A stretch of DNA of 64,000 nt from Lichenicola sp964249735 (lineage in GTDB: Bacteria > Pseudomonadota > Alphaproteobacteria > Acetobacterales > Acetobacteraceae). The notes below the pieces were generated by a model, which saw nothing but the letters and a program-made list of their open reading frames with translations, did no database searches and was not told where the DNA came from. Location: contig CAXUDP010000008.1 of the NCBI GenBank assembly GCA_964249735.1, positions 3,526 to 67,525 of the forward strand, written 5' to 3'. Shown here piece after piece: positions 39,055 through 47,771 of the stretch. The position numbers and the translations under genes were made by a program. Within the stretch, counting starts at the first letter, position 1. The number at the start of each line of letters is the position of its first letter.

Positions 39055-40257
39055 ATGACCCTCATCGCCGCCCGCCTGAACAAGATCAGCCCGAGCCAGA
39101 CCATCGCGATCTCCACCAAGGCGCGGGCGCTCAAGGCGGCGGGGCGCGACGTGATCAGCCTGTCGGCGGGGGAGCCCGACTTCGACACGCCGGAGAACGT
39201 CAAGCAGGCGGCGATCCGCGCCATCGCCGCGGGCGAGACGAAGTACACCGACGTGTCCGGCACCCCGGCGCTGAAGCGGGCGGTCGCCGAGCGGTTCCGG
39301 ATCGACTCCGGGCTCGACTACACGCCGGACGAGATCATCGTCTCCACCGGCGGCAAGCAGGTGATCTACAACGCCATGGTCGCCACGCTCGACGCGGGCG
39401 ACGAGGTGATCATCCCGTCGCCGTGCTGGGTGTCCTATCCGGACATCGTGTCGCTGGCGGACGGCACGCCGGTGATCGTGCCGTGCGGCCCGAACGGGGG
39501 CTTCAAGCTGCGTGCGGAGGATCTGGAAGCGGCGATCACGCCGCGCACCAAGTGGTTCCTCCTGAACTCGCCCAACAACCCGACCGGGGCCGCCTATTCC
39601 GCGGCCGAGTTGCGCGCGATCTGCGACGTGCTGCTGCGCCATCCCGAGATCTGGATCTTCACCGACGACATCTACGACAAGCTGGTCTATGACGGCTTCC
39701 GTCCGGCCACGATCGTGCAGGTCGAGCCCGCCCTGCGCGGCCGCACCGTCACCATGAACGGCTGCTCCAAGGCGTATGCGATGACCGGCTGGCGCATCGG
39801 CTTCGCGGGCGCACCGTCGCCGTTGATCAAGGCGATGGACAAGCTGCAAAGCCAGTCCACCTCCAACCCGTCCTCGGTCAGCCAGGCGGCGGCATTCGAG
39901 GCGCTGTCGGGGCCGCAGGACTTCATCGCCGGCATGGTCGCCACCTACCAGGCGAGGCGCGACCTGGTGGTGGAGATGCTGAATGCGGCACCCGGCCTTG
40001 TGTGCCACAAGCCGGAAGGCGCGTTCTACGTGTACCCGTCCTGCCAAGGCTGCATCGGCCGCAGGAGCGCCGGCGGCACCACGATCACCGACGACGAGGC
40101 GTTCGTGACCGCGCTGCTGGAGGAGCAGGGGGTCGCCACCGTGCATGGCGGCGCGTTCATGTTCCCCGGCCATTTCCGCGTGTCCTACGCGACCGACACC
40201 GACTCCCTGCGCGAGGCCTGCCTGCGCATCCAGCGCTTCTGCGCCGGGCTGGCCTGA
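39055..40257 (+). CDS. aspC: aspartate aminotransferase, class I (first of a tandem pair)
   Basis: A 400-residue type-I PLP aminotransferase of the Ib subgroup (AatA/AspC-like). It has LNKISPSQTIAISTKARALKAAGRDVISLSAGEPDFDTPE, KYTDVSGTPALKRAVAERF, LNSPNNPTGAAYS, and the PLP-Lys in NGCSKAYAMTGWRIGFAG. It interconverts aspartate and oxaloacetate with 2-oxoglutarate/glutamate. It is immediately followed by a diverged paralogue. In alphaproteobacteria this class may also act as prephenate aminotransferase. Confidence 0.9.
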   Translation: MTLIAARLNKISPSQTIAISTKARALKAAGRDVISLSAGEPDFDTPENVKQAAIRAIAAGETKYTDVSGTPALKRAVAERFRIDSGLDYTPDEIIVSTGGKQVIYNAMVATLDAGDEVIIPSPCWVSYPDIVSLADGTPVIVPCGPNGGFKLRAEDLEAAITPRTKWFLLNSPNNPTGAAYSAAELRAICDVLLRHPEIWIFTDDIYDKLVYDGFRPATIVQVEPALRGRTVTMNGCSKAYAMTGWRIGFAGAPSPLIKAMDKLQSQSTSNPSSVSQAAAFEALSGPQDFIAGMVATYQARRDLVVEMLNAAPGLVCHKPEGAFYVYPSCQGCIGRRSAGGTTITDDEAFVTALLEEQGVATVHGGAFMFPGHFRVSYATDTDSLREACLRIQRFCAGLA

Positions 40258-40271
40258 GGCGCGGGCGCGCC

Positions 40272-41477
40272 ATGCCGGTGCTCGCCCAGCGGCTTTCGGG
40301 GCTGTCCGCACCGGCCACGGTGGCGATGGCGGTGCGCGCCCGTGCGCTGCGTGCGGCGGGGCACGACGTGATCTCGCTGGCGCTGGGCGAGCCGGACTTC
40401 CCGACGCCGGCGCATGCGGTGGAGGGCGCGCACCGCGCCGCACTCGACGGGGACACGAAGTATCCGCCGACGGACGGCACGGCGGCGCTGAAGCAGGCGG
40501 TGCGGGCCAAGTTCGCGCGCGAGAACGGGCTGCAGTTCGCCCCGGACGAGGTGATCGTCGCCAACGGCGGCAAGCAGATCCTGTTCAACGCGCTGATGGC
40601 GACGCTCGATCCCGGCGACGAGGTGGTGATCCCGTCGCCATACTGGGCCAGCTACCCGCTGATCGCCCGGCTGCTGGGCGGCGTCCCGGTGTTCGCGCCG
40701 TGCCGGGAGGCCGACCGGTTCCGGCTGCGGCCGGAGGCGCTGGAGGCGGCGATCGGGCCGCGCACGCGCTGGGTGATCCTCAACTTCCCCAACAACCCGA
40801 CCGGCGCGATCTGCCCGCACGCCGACCTCGTGGCGCTGGCGCAGGTGCTGGAGCGTCATCCGCAGGTCTGGATCCTGTGCGACGAGATCTATGAGCATCT
40901 CGTGTTCGACGACGCGCCGCACGTGTCGCTGGCCGGTGCCGCGCCGGGCCTGCGCGACCGGTTGCTCACGCTGTCCGGCGTGTCCAAGAGCTACGCGATG
41001 ACCGGCTGGCGGATCGGCTATGCCGGCGGCCCGGCGGGGCTGATCGAGGCGATGTCGACGATACAAAGCCACTCGACCTCCGGCGCGTCGTCGATCTCGC
41101 AGGCGGCTGCGGTGGCGGCGCTGTCCGGGCCACAGGACGGCGTATCGGTCATGCGCGACACCTATCGCCGCCGCCGCGACCTGGTGGTGTCGGCGCTGCG
41201 GGCGATCCCCCGGCTGAGCTGCGCGGTGCCGGACGGCGCGTTCTATGCCTACCCGGGCGTGGCCGGATGCCTCGGACGCACCACTGCCGGCGGGCGCAGG
41301 ATAGACGACGACGACGACTTCGCGCTCGCCCTGCTGGAGGAGGAGCACGTCGCCACCGTGGCCGGCAGCGCGTTCGGGATGAGCCCGTTCATCCGGCTCA
41401 GCGTGGCGTCGAGCGACGAGTCGCTGACCCGGGCCTGCGACAGGATCGCCCGGTTCTGCGCCGGCCTGTCGGGATGA
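40272..41477 (+). CDS. aspartate aminotransferase-like, class I (second of a tandem pair)
   Basis: A 401-residue paralogue of the preceding gene, starting 14 nt after its stop. Matching blocks are VAMAVRARALRAAGHDVISLALGEPDFPTPAHAVEGA, KYPPTDGTAALKQAVRAKFARENGL, ILNFPNNPTGAICPH and SGVSKSYAMTGWRIGYAGGP. The two differ throughout, so the duplication is old. Substrate preference may have shifted (for example to prephenate or aromatic acids), but nothing in the sequence proves this. Confidence 0.88.
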   Translation: MPVLAQRLSGLSAPATVAMAVRARALRAAGHDVISLALGEPDFPTPAHAVEGAHRAALDGDTKYPPTDGTAALKQAVRAKFARENGLQFAPDEVIVANGGKQILFNALMATLDPGDEVVIPSPYWASYPLIARLLGGVPVFAPCREADRFRLRPEALEAAIGPRTRWVILNFPNNPTGAICPHADLVALAQVLERHPQVWILCDEIYEHLVFDDAPHVSLAGAAPGLRDRLLTLSGVSKSYAMTGWRIGYAGGPAGLIEAMSTIQSHSTSGASSISQAAAVAALSGPQDGVSVMRDTYRRRRDLVVSALRAIPRLSCAVPDGAFYAYPGVAGCLGRTTAGGRRIDDDDDFALALLEEEHVATVAGSAFGMSPFIRLSVASSDESLTRACDRIARFCAGLSG

Positions 41478-41504
41478 GCGGATCGGGCGTGGGGATCGGG
41501 GACG

Positions 41505-42236
41505 GTGGCTGACAGGCTGCACGGCAAGGTCGCCCTCGTCACCGGGGCCGCCCGCGGCATCGGGCTGGCCATCGCGCGAGCGTTCGTGGCCGAAGGTGCC
41601 AGGGTGCGTCTGGTCGATCTCGACGGAGAGGCGGCGGGTGCGGCCGCAGCCTCCCTTGGCGCCACGGCATCATCCGCCCCGCTCGACGTGCGTGACGAGG
41701 GCGCCTGGGAGGCAGTGGTTGGTGACCTGCTCGGGCGCAGCGGCCGACTCGACATCCTGGTCAACAACGCCGCGATCACCGGCCTCGAGACCGGCGCCGT
41801 CCACGACCCGGAGCACGCGTCGCTGCAGGACTGGCAGGCGGTGCACCGCACCAACCTCGACGGGGTGTTCCTCGGCTGCAGGCAGGCGATCAGGGCGATG
41901 CGTCCGACCGGCCATGGCTCGATCATCAACATGTCGTCCCGCTCCGGCCTGGTCGGCGTCCCGGCCGCTGCCGCCTACGCCTCGTCCAAGGCCGCGATAC
42001 GCAATCACACCAAGACGGTGGCGCTCTGGTGCGCGCAGCAGCGTCTCGCCATCCGCTGCAACTCGATCCATCCCGGTGCCATCCTGACCCCGATCTGGGA
42101 GCCGATGCTGGGGCAGGGTGCCGACCGTGCGGAGCGCATGGCAGCGCTGGTCGCCGACACGCCGCTGCGCCGCTTTGGCCTGCCGGAGGAAGTCGCGGCG
42201 GTGGCTGTCCTGCTCGGGTCCGACGAGGCTGGCTAG
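41505..42236 (+). CDS. SDR family oxidoreductase, truncated by an in-frame amber codon
   Basis: A short-chain dehydrogenase: NAD(P)-binding TGAARGIGLAIA, NNAAITG, and the active-site set with Ser (INMSSRSG) and YASSK. It reads to LLGSDEAG and then meets TAG. The next 21 codons stay in frame and spell the usual family C-terminus (ITGAELTIDGGLLAG and on) before a TGA at 42300. The TAG replaces the aromatic residue that normally precedes ITG/VTG, so a single base changed. The truncated protein has 243 residues and lacks the final strand. GTG start at 41505 after GGGGA. Substrate unknown. Confidence 0.85.
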   Translation: MADRLHGKVALVTGAARGIGLAIARAFVAEGARVRLVDLDGEAAGAAAASLGATASSAPLDVRDEGAWEAVVGDLLGRSGRLDILVNNAAITGLETGAVHDPEHASLQDWQAVHRTNLDGVFLGCRQAIRAMRPTGHGSIINMSSRSGLVGVPAAAAYASSKAAIRNHTKTVALWCAQQRLAIRCNSIHPGAILTPIWEPMLGQGADRAERMAALVADTPLRRFGLPEEVAAVAVLLGSDEAG

Positions 42237-42302
42237 ATCACCGGCGCCGAGCTCACGATCGACGGCGGCCTGCTCGCGGGCTCGTCGGCCTCGCCCGGCT
42301 GA
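42237..42302 (+). pseudogene. in-frame C-terminal remnant of the SDR gene
   Basis: Twenty-one codons directly after the amber codon, ending in TGA. They encode ITGAELTIDGGLLAG plus a short Ser/Pro tail, which is the canonical C-terminal block of classical SDR enzymes. The reading frame is intact, so the break is one nonsense change and not a frameshift. Confidence 0.85.
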
Positions 42303-42349
42303 GCGCCGCGCGCCGACCGTACCAGCGGGATGCTCGGCCGCCGCGCCGT

Positions 42350-42694
42350 TCAGGCGACCGAAAGGCGCTGGCGCAACAGGGATAAGGACGACATCTCTCC
42401 GGACGGCCGGAGCGCCCTGGTCTGGGTAACCGCCTGTCTGATCAGCTCCGCCGGCTGGGTGGTGACGACGGGATCCGCAGGCGCCGCGACAACCCGCAGC
42501 CTGGACCATTCCTCCAGGCGTGCCGCCAGTTCCCGGCGCTGCCGGGTCGCGACGACAACCGATTGCGACAGATGTGCGGCGTCGGCGCTTCCCGCCTTGC
42601 CGTAGCAGAAGGCCGCCAGGCATCTCGCCACTTCGAGATCGGCCTGACGCCAGGCCTGGCGCAGCGCGCGCTCGGACAGCGTGGACTCCAACAT
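42350..42694 (-). CDS. hypothetical protein, helical
   Basis: A 114-residue soluble protein, mostly helical and Ala/Arg/Leu-rich (ESTLSERALRQAWRQADLEVARCLAAFCYG; SVVVATRQRRELAARLEEWSRLRV). AGGA lies 9 nt before ATG 42694. No signal peptide, transmembrane segment or recognisable motif. It is convergent with the SDR gene and has a 190-nt, relatively AT-rich leader region upstream (42695-42886) that probably holds its promoter. Confidence 0.6.
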   Translation of the reverse strand: MLESTLSERALRQAWRQADLEVARCLAAFCYGKAGSADAAHLSQSVVVATRQRRELAARLEEWSRLRVVAAPADPVVTTQPAELIRQAVTQTRALRPSGEMSSLSLLRQRLSVA

Positions 42695-42886
42695 GAAACG
42701 TTTCCTATTGCCTCGGGTGTCTACGCACCACATTCGGAGGTGGATGATCTTTGCATACACGGTAACGCATTGTTTTTCGCGGGCGGATCCGAAAAGAGAT
42801 CCGTCTTGATACGTGAGGACCGTGTCGTACTGGAGACGATCCGGCGGTGCCGGACTGGCGGCTGTCGGTCCGCGCCGGCGGCCGCT

Positions 42887-43741
42887 TCAACCGACGATGA
42901 AGAAGTCCCGTAGCCGTTCGACCAGCTGGTAGGGCGCCTCCTCGGGGATGAAGTGTCCGGCCTCGATCGCGCCGCCCTCCACCGCGCCGGCAACGCCGTT
43001 CTGCCACAGCGTCCGCGGATCATACCAGCCACCGATCCGACCGCGCGTGCCCCAGACCAGCAGCACCGGGCAGCCGATCCTGCCCGGCGCCGGATCCTGG
43101 ACCGGCAACGGGCCGTCCGCGGCGGCGCCATGGCCACGCTGCACCTCGTTCCAGCCGCCCTCCAGCAGGTAGTCGGCGACCGCCTCGGGATCGAACATCT
43201 CCGGCTTCTCGTCCGGGGCGACCAGGCGGAACCAGTCGTCCGGCGCCTTCACCAGCAGCGCTTCCGGCTTGGGATGCAGCTGGGCGAACCAGCAGGCCTC
43301 ATAGCCGGCGAGCGCGAACGCCATGTCCTCGCGCCCTGTATGGTCGAGCAGCGGCACCGCCTCGATCAGCCCCAGCCGGTCGACCTTGTCCGGCGCGTCC
43401 AAGGCGAGGCGCGCCGCCACGTGGGCGCCGAAATCGTGCCCCGCGACCGAGAAACGGCGGTGGCCGAGCCGGCGCATCAGCGTGAGCATGTCGTGGGCGA
43501 GCTCACCCACCGTGAGGTGCGCGGGCAGGTCGGCGCATACCACCGCGAAACGGTCGCTCAGCGCCGGCGCCACCTGATGCCACATGGCATGGGTTTGCGG
43601 CTGGCCATGCAGCAGCAGCAGCGGCGCGGCCTTCCACCCCGCGACGCCTCCCGTACGCAGCCGATAGCGCGTCCCGGACAGCGTCATCTCTTCGTAGTGA
43701 AAGCCGGCGAAGAACATGCAGCCCACATCCGCTTGGAGCAT
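42887..43741 (-). CDS. alpha/beta-hydrolase, haloacetate-dehalogenase-like but atypical
   Basis: An alpha/beta-hydrolase of about 284 residues related to fluoroacetate dehalogenases (LLLLHGQPQTHAMWHQVAPALSDRFAVVCADL). The nucleophile elbow is GHDFGAH with Asp, and the catalytic His is in AGHFIPEEAP. However, the Arg residues after the Asp that bind the haloacetate carboxylate (HDRGxR) are Phe and His here. The loop normally following CADLRGYGDS is missing (CADLPAHLTVGELAHDML). It therefore may hydrolyse another substrate. ATG 43741 or 43717. Confidence 0.82.
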   Translation of the reverse strand: MLQADVGCMFFAGFHYEEMTLSGTRYRLRTGGVAGWKAAPLLLLHGQPQTHAMWHQVAPALSDRFAVVCADLPAHLTVGELAHDMLTLMRRLGHRRFSVAGHDFGAHVAARLALDAPDKVDRLGLIEAVPLLDHTGREDMAFALAGYEACWFAQLHPKPEALLVKAPDDWFRLVAPDEKPEMFDPEAVADYLLEGGWNEVQRGHGAAADGPLPVQDPAPGRIGCPVLLVWGTRGRIGGWYDPRTLWQNGVAGAVEGGAIEAGHFIPEEAPYQLVERLRDFFIVG

Positions 43742-43842
43742 CCCTTGTTCCCGACCTTGCTCCGGGCTGCAATGGGAGCGGGGCGCACGCCGGCGCCCAC
43801 ACACACGCAGCTAGCACGTTTCTGTTGTGCAAGGGAGCGACG

Positions 43843-45315
43843 ATGGCCGGCCTCGATCCGGACGATTGGCAGGGCCTGCGCACGCTCGGCCACCGCATGC
43901 TGGACGACATGATCGACCGGCTGGCGGCGCATAGCGCGAGCGCCGGTCCGGTCTGGCAGCCGATGCCGCCCGAAGCGCGTCGAGCGCTGCGCACCGCATT
44001 GCCGCGCGGACCGACCGATCCGGCGGCGCTGTACGAGGCCTTCCAGGCGCAGGTGGTGCCTTATGCGCTGGGCAACACCCACCCACGGTTCATGGGCTGG
44101 GTGCATGGCGGCGGCACCGGGATCGGCATGCTGGCCGAGCTGCTGGCGGCCGGGCTGAACGCCAATCTCGGCGGCCGCGACCACGCGCCGATCGAGCTGG
44201 AGCGCACCGTGATCGCCTGGGCGGCGGAGATGGTGGGCATGCCGGCCGACAGCTCCGGCATCCTGGTGACCGGGTCGTCAATGGCCAACATGATCGCCGT
44301 GCTGGTGGCCCGGCGGGCGGCGGCGGGACCTGCGGTGCGCAGCGACGGGGTCAGCGGCACCGGCCTGGTCGGCTACGCCGGTGCCAGCGCGCATGGCTGC
44401 ATCCCCCGCGCCTTCGACCTGGTCGGCCTCGGCACCGGCGCCCTGCGCACGATCCCACTGGACGCCGATGGCCGCATGAGCCTGCCGGCCCTGGCGGAGG
44501 CGGTGGAGCGCGATCGTGCCGCCGGGCTGACGCCGTTCCTGGTCGCGGCCACCGCGGGCACGGTGGATACCGGGGCGATCGACCCGCTCGACGCCATCGC
44601 TGACCTTTGCGCCGAACACGGGCTCTGGTTCCACGTCGACGGCGCGTTCGGCGCGCTGGCGGCGCTGTCGCCGGCGATCCGGCCGCGGCTCCGGGGCATC
44701 GAGCGCGCCGACAGCCTGGCGTTCGACTTCCACAAGTGGGCCCAGGTGCCCTACGACGCCGGCTGCATCCTGGTGCGCGACGGCCAGGCGCAGGCCGACG
44801 CCTTCGCCCAGACCCTGGCTTACCTATCGCGTGAGGACCGGGGTGCCGCCGCCAACGCCCCCTGGCCCTGCGACCTCGGTCCCGACCTGTCGCGCGGCTT
44901 CCGGGCGCTCAAGGTCTGGATGACGATCGCCACCTATGGGGTTGATCGTATGGGACAGTTGGTGGACGACAGTTGCGCCGTGGCGCGTCATCTGGCAGCG
45001 AGGGTCGAAGCGGAGCCACTGCTGGAGCTGCTGGCGCCGGTGACGCTCAACATCGTCTGCTTCCGGGTCCGCCGTGGTGCCGCCAACCTCGACCACCTCA
45101 ACGCCGAACTGGTCAAGGACCTGCACGAGTCCGGCATCGCGGTGCCCTCCACCACCGTGCTCGGCGGCTGCCGGGCGATCCGGGCCGCGATCGTCAACCA
45201 CCGCACGACGACGTGCGACGTGGACCTGATGATCGACGGACTGCTGAAGCTGGCGCGACGCCGGAGCGTCAGGAGCGATATCGCTGATCGTGAAGCATCC
45301 TCCATGCCAGCGTGA
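43843..45315 (+). CDS. group II pyridoxal-dependent decarboxylase (aromatic amino acid decarboxylase family)
   Basis: A 490-residue PLP decarboxylase. It has NTHPRFMGWVHGGGTGIGMLAELLAAGLN, ELERTVIAWAAEMVGM, GILVTGSSMANM, LWFHVDGAFGALAAL and the PLP-Lys in AFDFHKWAQVPYDAGC. The family decarboxylates L-DOPA, tryptophan, tyrosine, glutamate or related amino acids; the substrate is not decidable here. AAGGGAG lies 6 nt before ATG 43843. Divergent from the hydrolase gene with about 100 nt between the starts. Confidence 0.9.
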   Translation: MAGLDPDDWQGLRTLGHRMLDDMIDRLAAHSASAGPVWQPMPPEARRALRTALPRGPTDPAALYEAFQAQVVPYALGNTHPRFMGWVHGGGTGIGMLAELLAAGLNANLGGRDHAPIELERTVIAWAAEMVGMPADSSGILVTGSSMANMIAVLVARRAAAGPAVRSDGVSGTGLVGYAGASAHGCIPRAFDLVGLGTGALRTIPLDADGRMSLPALAEAVERDRAAGLTPFLVAATAGTVDTGAIDPLDAIADLCAEHGLWFHVDGAFGALAALSPAIRPRLRGIERADSLAFDFHKWAQVPYDAGCILVRDGQAQADAFAQTLAYLSREDRGAAANAPWPCDLGPDLSRGFRALKVWMTIATYGVDRMGQLVDDSCAVARHLAARVEAEPLLELLAPVTLNIVCFRVRRGAANLDHLNAELVKDLHESGIAVPSTTVLGGCRAIRAAIVNHRTTTCDVDLMIDGLLKLARRRSVRSDIADREASSMPA

Positions 45316-45456
45316 TACTGGCGCAGTGTCGGAGGATAATCAAACAAGATACTAAGTTTGGAGTTTTTCTTCCGATTACCTCGACGAGGGATCGAGCATG
45401 GCAGAACCATGATCTTCGGTGGCAGCCGAGGCGGCTAGACAGCTGTTGATGCGGGA

Positions 45457-45948
45457 TCAGCGGTCGAGAAGCACCCGGGAGACGGCGGTGCGCAGGCGTG
45501 GGCTGTCGGGACTGGTCACGCTGGAGAACCAGTCAGCCAGGCGCCCGTCGCGTCCGATGACGTATTTGAAGAAGTTCCAGCGTGGCCGCGACAGCAGGCC
45601 GCCCTGCTGCGCCAGCCAGTGGAACAGCGGGTCGGCGTCCCGCCCGCGGACGCGCAGCTTCTCCGTCATCGGGAAGCTCACGCCGTAGTTGGCGCTGCAG
45701 AAGCCGGCGATCTCGGCCTCGCTGCCCGGCTCCTGGCGGCCAAAATCGTTGCTCGGCACGCCGATCAGGGTGAGCCCGCGCTCCCGGTGCTGCGACCACA
45801 GCGCCTGCAGCCCCTCGTATTGCGGGGTGAAGCCGCATCTGGACGCGGTGTTCACGATCAGCAGCGGGCTGCCTGCGTATTGTGCCAGCTTCAGCGGCTC
45901 GCCCTGCAGACTGGTGAGGGTGAAGTCAAAGGCGGTGTGCTCGGCCAT
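45457..45948 (-). CDS. glutathione peroxidase family protein
   Basis: A 163-residue thiol peroxidase of the GPx family. The peroxidatic Cys is in NTASRCGFTPQYEGLQALW (about 38); GVPSNDFGRQEPGSEAEIAGFC carries the conserved Gln and a second Cys, and WNFFKYVIGRDG carries the Trp/Asn. This Cys type usually works with thioredoxin despite the name. No signal peptide. ATG 45948. Confidence 0.93.
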   Translation of the reverse strand: MAEHTAFDFTLTSLQGEPLKLAQYAGSPLLIVNTASRCGFTPQYEGLQALWSQHRERGLTLIGVPSNDFGRQEPGSEAEIAGFCSANYGVSFPMTEKLRVRGRDADPLFHWLAQQGGLLSRPRWNFFKYVIGRDGRLADWFSSVTSPDSPRLRTAVSRVLLDR

Positions 45949-45998
45949 GCCGTCCTCCGGATCGCGACCGGTGCATCAGACGGTCCCGGTAGCGGCGG

Positions 45999-47402
45999 TC
46001 AAGGGCCCAGCACGGCCGCGCGATGACGCAACCGGCTCAGGCTGGTGGCCGAGGCCGCTGCCGCGGTGAGGGCGGCCAGGCCGAGGCAAGCCTGGTTGGC
46101 GGCGTGGCCGAGCAGGGCGAAGGTCATCGCCACCAGCATCGCCCCGGTGGTCTGGCCGAGCAGGCGTGCCACCGAGATCATGCCGCTGGCGCTTCCGGCC
46201 CGGGTCGCCGGTGCCGTCAGCAGCATGGCGCGGTTGTTGGGCGGCTGGAACAGCCCGAACCCGGCGCCAGCGAGGGCGATCCGCCAAGCGATGTCGGCGT
46301 CGGCCGGGCGTGCCGGCATCAGCCACAGGGCGAGAAAGCCGCAGGCGGTCAGGCCGAGCCCGACCGAGGACAGCACCGCGACCGGGTAGCGGTCCGACAG
46401 CCGCCCCACGAACGGGCCGACCGCCACGATCGCCAGCGGCCAGGGGGTGATCAGCAGCCCGGTCGCCACCGCCGAGCGATGCAGCACCGTTTCCAGGGTG
46501 AAAGGCATGGAGATGATAAAGAAGTTCGACGCGACGAAGGCGAGGAACCCGGTCAGCACCGCGACCCGGAACCCGGACAGGCCGAGCAGGTCGACCGGCA
46601 GCATCGGCTCGGCCTGGCCGAGCTGCCGGCGCACCAGCACCAGGAGGCACACGCTCCCCAGCGTCAGCAGCAGCAGCGAGACGCCGAGCCCGTCGCGATG
46701 CGCCAGACGGTCGAAGCCGACGATCAGCGCGCCAAATGCCGCGGCGTTGAGCAGTGCCGACAAGCCGTCCAGCGGGGTCGATCCGTGCGGGGTGCGCGGC
46801 AAGGAGGTCAGCGCGAACAGCAGCGCCACGCCGCCGAGCGGCAGGTTGATGAGGAACAGCCACGGCCAATGCGCCACCGACAGCACCCCTGCCGCGACCG
46901 TCGGCCCCAGCGCCACGCCGGCCGCGACCACCATGCCGTTCAGCGCGGTCCCCCGCCCGATGATCGCGCGCGGATAGATGTGTCGGATCAAGGCGGCGTT
47001 GACGCTCATGATGCAGGCGCCGCCGAAGCCCTGCAGCGCGCGAGCCAGGGACAGCTGCAGCAGCGTGGTCGAGGCGGCACAGAGCAGGGAGGCCAGCACG
47101 AACAGGACCAGCCCGATCCGGCACATCCGGGCGTAGCCGATCCGGTCGCCCAGCGCTGCCAGCGGCAGCAGCGAGATCACGGACACGAGCTGATAGGCGT
47201 TGATCACCCAGATCGCCGCAGACGGCGCAGCGTGGATGTCGTGGGCAATGGTCGGCAGTGCCACGTTGGCGATCGCGTAGTCCAGCACCGACAACAGCAC
47301 GGACAGCGACACCGCGAGCATGGCGAGCGAACGGGCGTTGCCGTGCAGCCCGTCATGGGGCCGGTCGGCAATCGACAGGGGGTGTGGCGGCTGGCTCGGC
47401 AT
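45999..47402 (-). CDS. MFS exporter, DHA2 (EmrB/QacA) family
   Basis: A 467-residue 14-helix major facilitator. The N-terminal motif LSVLDYAIANVALPTIAHDI is diagnostic of the DHA2 drug:proton antiporters, with WVINAYQLVSVISLLPLAALGDRIGYARMCRIGLVLF as motif A, and MVVAAGVALGPTVAAGVLSVAHWPWLFLINLPLG as motif C. No adaptor or outer-membrane partner is adjacent. Probable efflux of small toxic compounds. A TATTAT -10-like element lies upstream near 47550. Confidence 0.9.
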   Translation of the reverse strand: MPSQPPHPLSIADRPHDGLHGNARSLAMLAVSLSVLLSVLDYAIANVALPTIAHDIHAAPSAAIWVINAYQLVSVISLLPLAALGDRIGYARMCRIGLVLFVLASLLCAASTTLLQLSLARALQGFGGACIMSVNAALIRHIYPRAIIGRGTALNGMVVAAGVALGPTVAAGVLSVAHWPWLFLINLPLGGVALLFALTSLPRTPHGSTPLDGLSALLNAAAFGALIVGFDRLAHRDGLGVSLLLLTLGSVCLLVLVRRQLGQAEPMLPVDLLGLSGFRVAVLTGFLAFVASNFFIISMPFTLETVLHRSAVATGLLITPWPLAIVAVGPFVGRLSDRYPVAVLSSVGLGLTACGFLALWLMPARPADADIAWRIALAGAGFGLFQPPNNRAMLLTAPATRAGSASGMISVARLLGQTTGAMLVAMTFALLGHAANQACLGLAALTAAAASATSLSRLRHRAAVLGP

Positions 47403-47771
47403 GGTCCGCTTCTACGACCGGATCGCCACGCCCCGAAGTCCGTCCGAAACCACCCGGTTGCCGGAGCAGGACCACCGAACCTGCCAAGCAAACCATCGCC
47501 CGCTCAAGAATCCTAAACCGGTACCGCAAGCCCGTTGCGAAACCCTCTAATAATAAACGATCCGTGCTTTACACGAAGCGCTGCATCCGATCCTCCGGTC
47601 CCGATCGCAACCGGCCGGCGGCACGCTCCGTCCGGGCCTTGCGCCCTCGACAGGGGTAACCGACAACGGGAAGCGGCAGCAGCGAGGTGACGATGATCCG
47701 ACCGGCCTGGATTCGGCCGACCCGTCCGCATGCGCCGGAGGGCGCCGTCGGCTGCGGTGCCGGACGCGACG
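47403..47771. other. intergenic stretch of 369 nt between divergent transporter genes
   Basis: Contains an AT-rich segment (about 47505-47580, with TAATAATAAA) that probably holds the promoter of the minus-strand MFS gene (TATTAT on that strand). I see no gene, tRNA or clear hairpin. The plus-strand frame of the nucleoside transporter could be extended to 47730 but without conserved residues. Confidence 0.5.
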
